A stretch of DNA of 19,201 nucleotides from Acanthaster planci. Lineage: Eukaryota > Echinodermata > Asteroidea > Valvatida > Acanthasteridae. How positions within the stretch are numbered: the first letter of the stretch is position 1; each line of letters begins with the position of its first letter. Shown here piece after piece: positions 18,642-19,201 of the stretch. Location of the stretch: the NCBI RefSeq assembly GCF_001949145.1, contig NW_019091390.1:1806214-1825414 (forward strand), given 5' to 3'. The translations under genes were made by a program, and so were the position numbers. The notes beneath the pieces were generated by a model. It did not search any database, was not told where the DNA came from, and worked only from the letters and a program-made list of their open reading frames with translations.

Positions 18642-19201
18642 AATGGCTACTTTCGATCCCTCAAGATGGTCAAAACGCCGATTCTAGTTTGTACATGCAT
18701 TCGGCACTAACATACATGTACGTGTACATGGTAATTGTAAGTACGGCAATATGCATAGCTGGCGTCCTAGGCCCTGTGCACTTGGTTACTTACAGTATGT
18801 AACCTTTGACATTATAACCAGTAGTCTTTATTCATATCGCAACTGACACGAGGGAGGGAACCGACTGGCATAGTCTAGTTCATAGTTATTTCATGGTTAT
18901 TTGTCGAGAGCGAGCAAGACAGTCTACAGCTGAGGCTCGAGGGCCTCTTCCCAAGCCAAAAAATGGAAAAATAAAAAAATGGAAACAGGTAAAAGGGAAA
19001 GACAAAAGGATCGAGGTGAAAATCGCCACTTTCTACTAAAATTTCTCTGCACTGGCCCCGTGTTGCCTTCAAACAAGGCTGTAATTGGATCGATACAAAC
19101 CCATGGAAAAAGCATTTCTCCGTGACTGACCAAACTAAAGCATTCAAAGTAAAAGAAAGTCATTTTCAGATCTGTTTGTAGGGCTAGTACCAACTGTTGC
19201 C
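18642..19201 (-). promoter_or_regulatory. IFT25 upstream region / probable promoter side
   Basis: The 5' UTR and promoter must lie here if there is no further upstream exon. CpG density is raised at about 18590-18690. I find no convincing RFX X-box (GTNRCC, short gap, RGYAAC), although many ciliary genes have one. GGTTAC...GTAACC at 18784-18804 is palindromic but its gap is too wide. 18955-19020 is A-rich. No other gene is seen. Confidence 0.35.

Noticed and set aside
18784-18804. GGTTAC...GTAACC palindrome as an RFX X-box for IFT25
   Set aside because: The half-sites are separated by nine bases, too far for the usual X-box spacing of up to three.

Overview
The window is animal nuclear DNA and holds no prokaryotic, plasmid or phage architecture. 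It is AT-rich, has spliced genes with GT-AG introns, and is dense in short repeats. Two spliced protein-coding genes can be read with confidence, both by family motifs recalled without a database search. They are TIMM29 (mitochondrial TIM22-complex subunit) on the + strand and IFT25/HSPB11 (intraflagellar transport complex B subunit) on the - strand. TIMM29 points to a metazoan and IFT25 to a ciliated lineage. The repeats (elements starting with the GGGCCCAATTTC motif, frequent TAGGCCTA and TACATGTA words, tRNA-derived units) resemble those of marine invertebrate deuterostomes. An echinoderm is my best guess, but this is inference and not proven.

Layout: 1-9300 is gene-poor. It contains a 49-51 bp tandem repeat at the left edge, a convergent pair of tRNA-like units flanking a run of 25 T (614-820), a 41-bp minisatellite of about 16 copies (1981-2653), a 301-bp inverted-repeat element (5544-5844), a C-rich low-complexity patch (6172-6267), a possible non-LTR retrotransposon tail (6942-7080), a dispersed repeat (7103-7272) and a 355-bp element with nested palindromes (8936-9290). 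From 9352 to 12060 come a strong imperfect hairpin, a CpG-rich promoter with a perfect CRE, and TIMM29 in two coding exons. The TIMM29 intron contains a second copy of the palindromic element and a decayed non-LTR retrotransposon ORF2 end. 12061-15561 is the convergent intergenic space. 15562-18641 (minus strand) is IFT25 in four coding exons, with an inverted-repeat element in its last intron. The rest, to 19201, is IFT25 upstream sequence.

The reconstructed TIMM29 protein is 201 aa (38 codons, one split codon, then 162 codons) and the IFT25 protein is 141 aa. All four junctions keep frame with matching phases and canonical GT/AG signals. The two genes work in different organelles and no functional link is implied; they are convergent neighbours. 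I found no convincing new biological system. The observations most worth a second look are the repeat structures and the short C-terminus of TIMM29.
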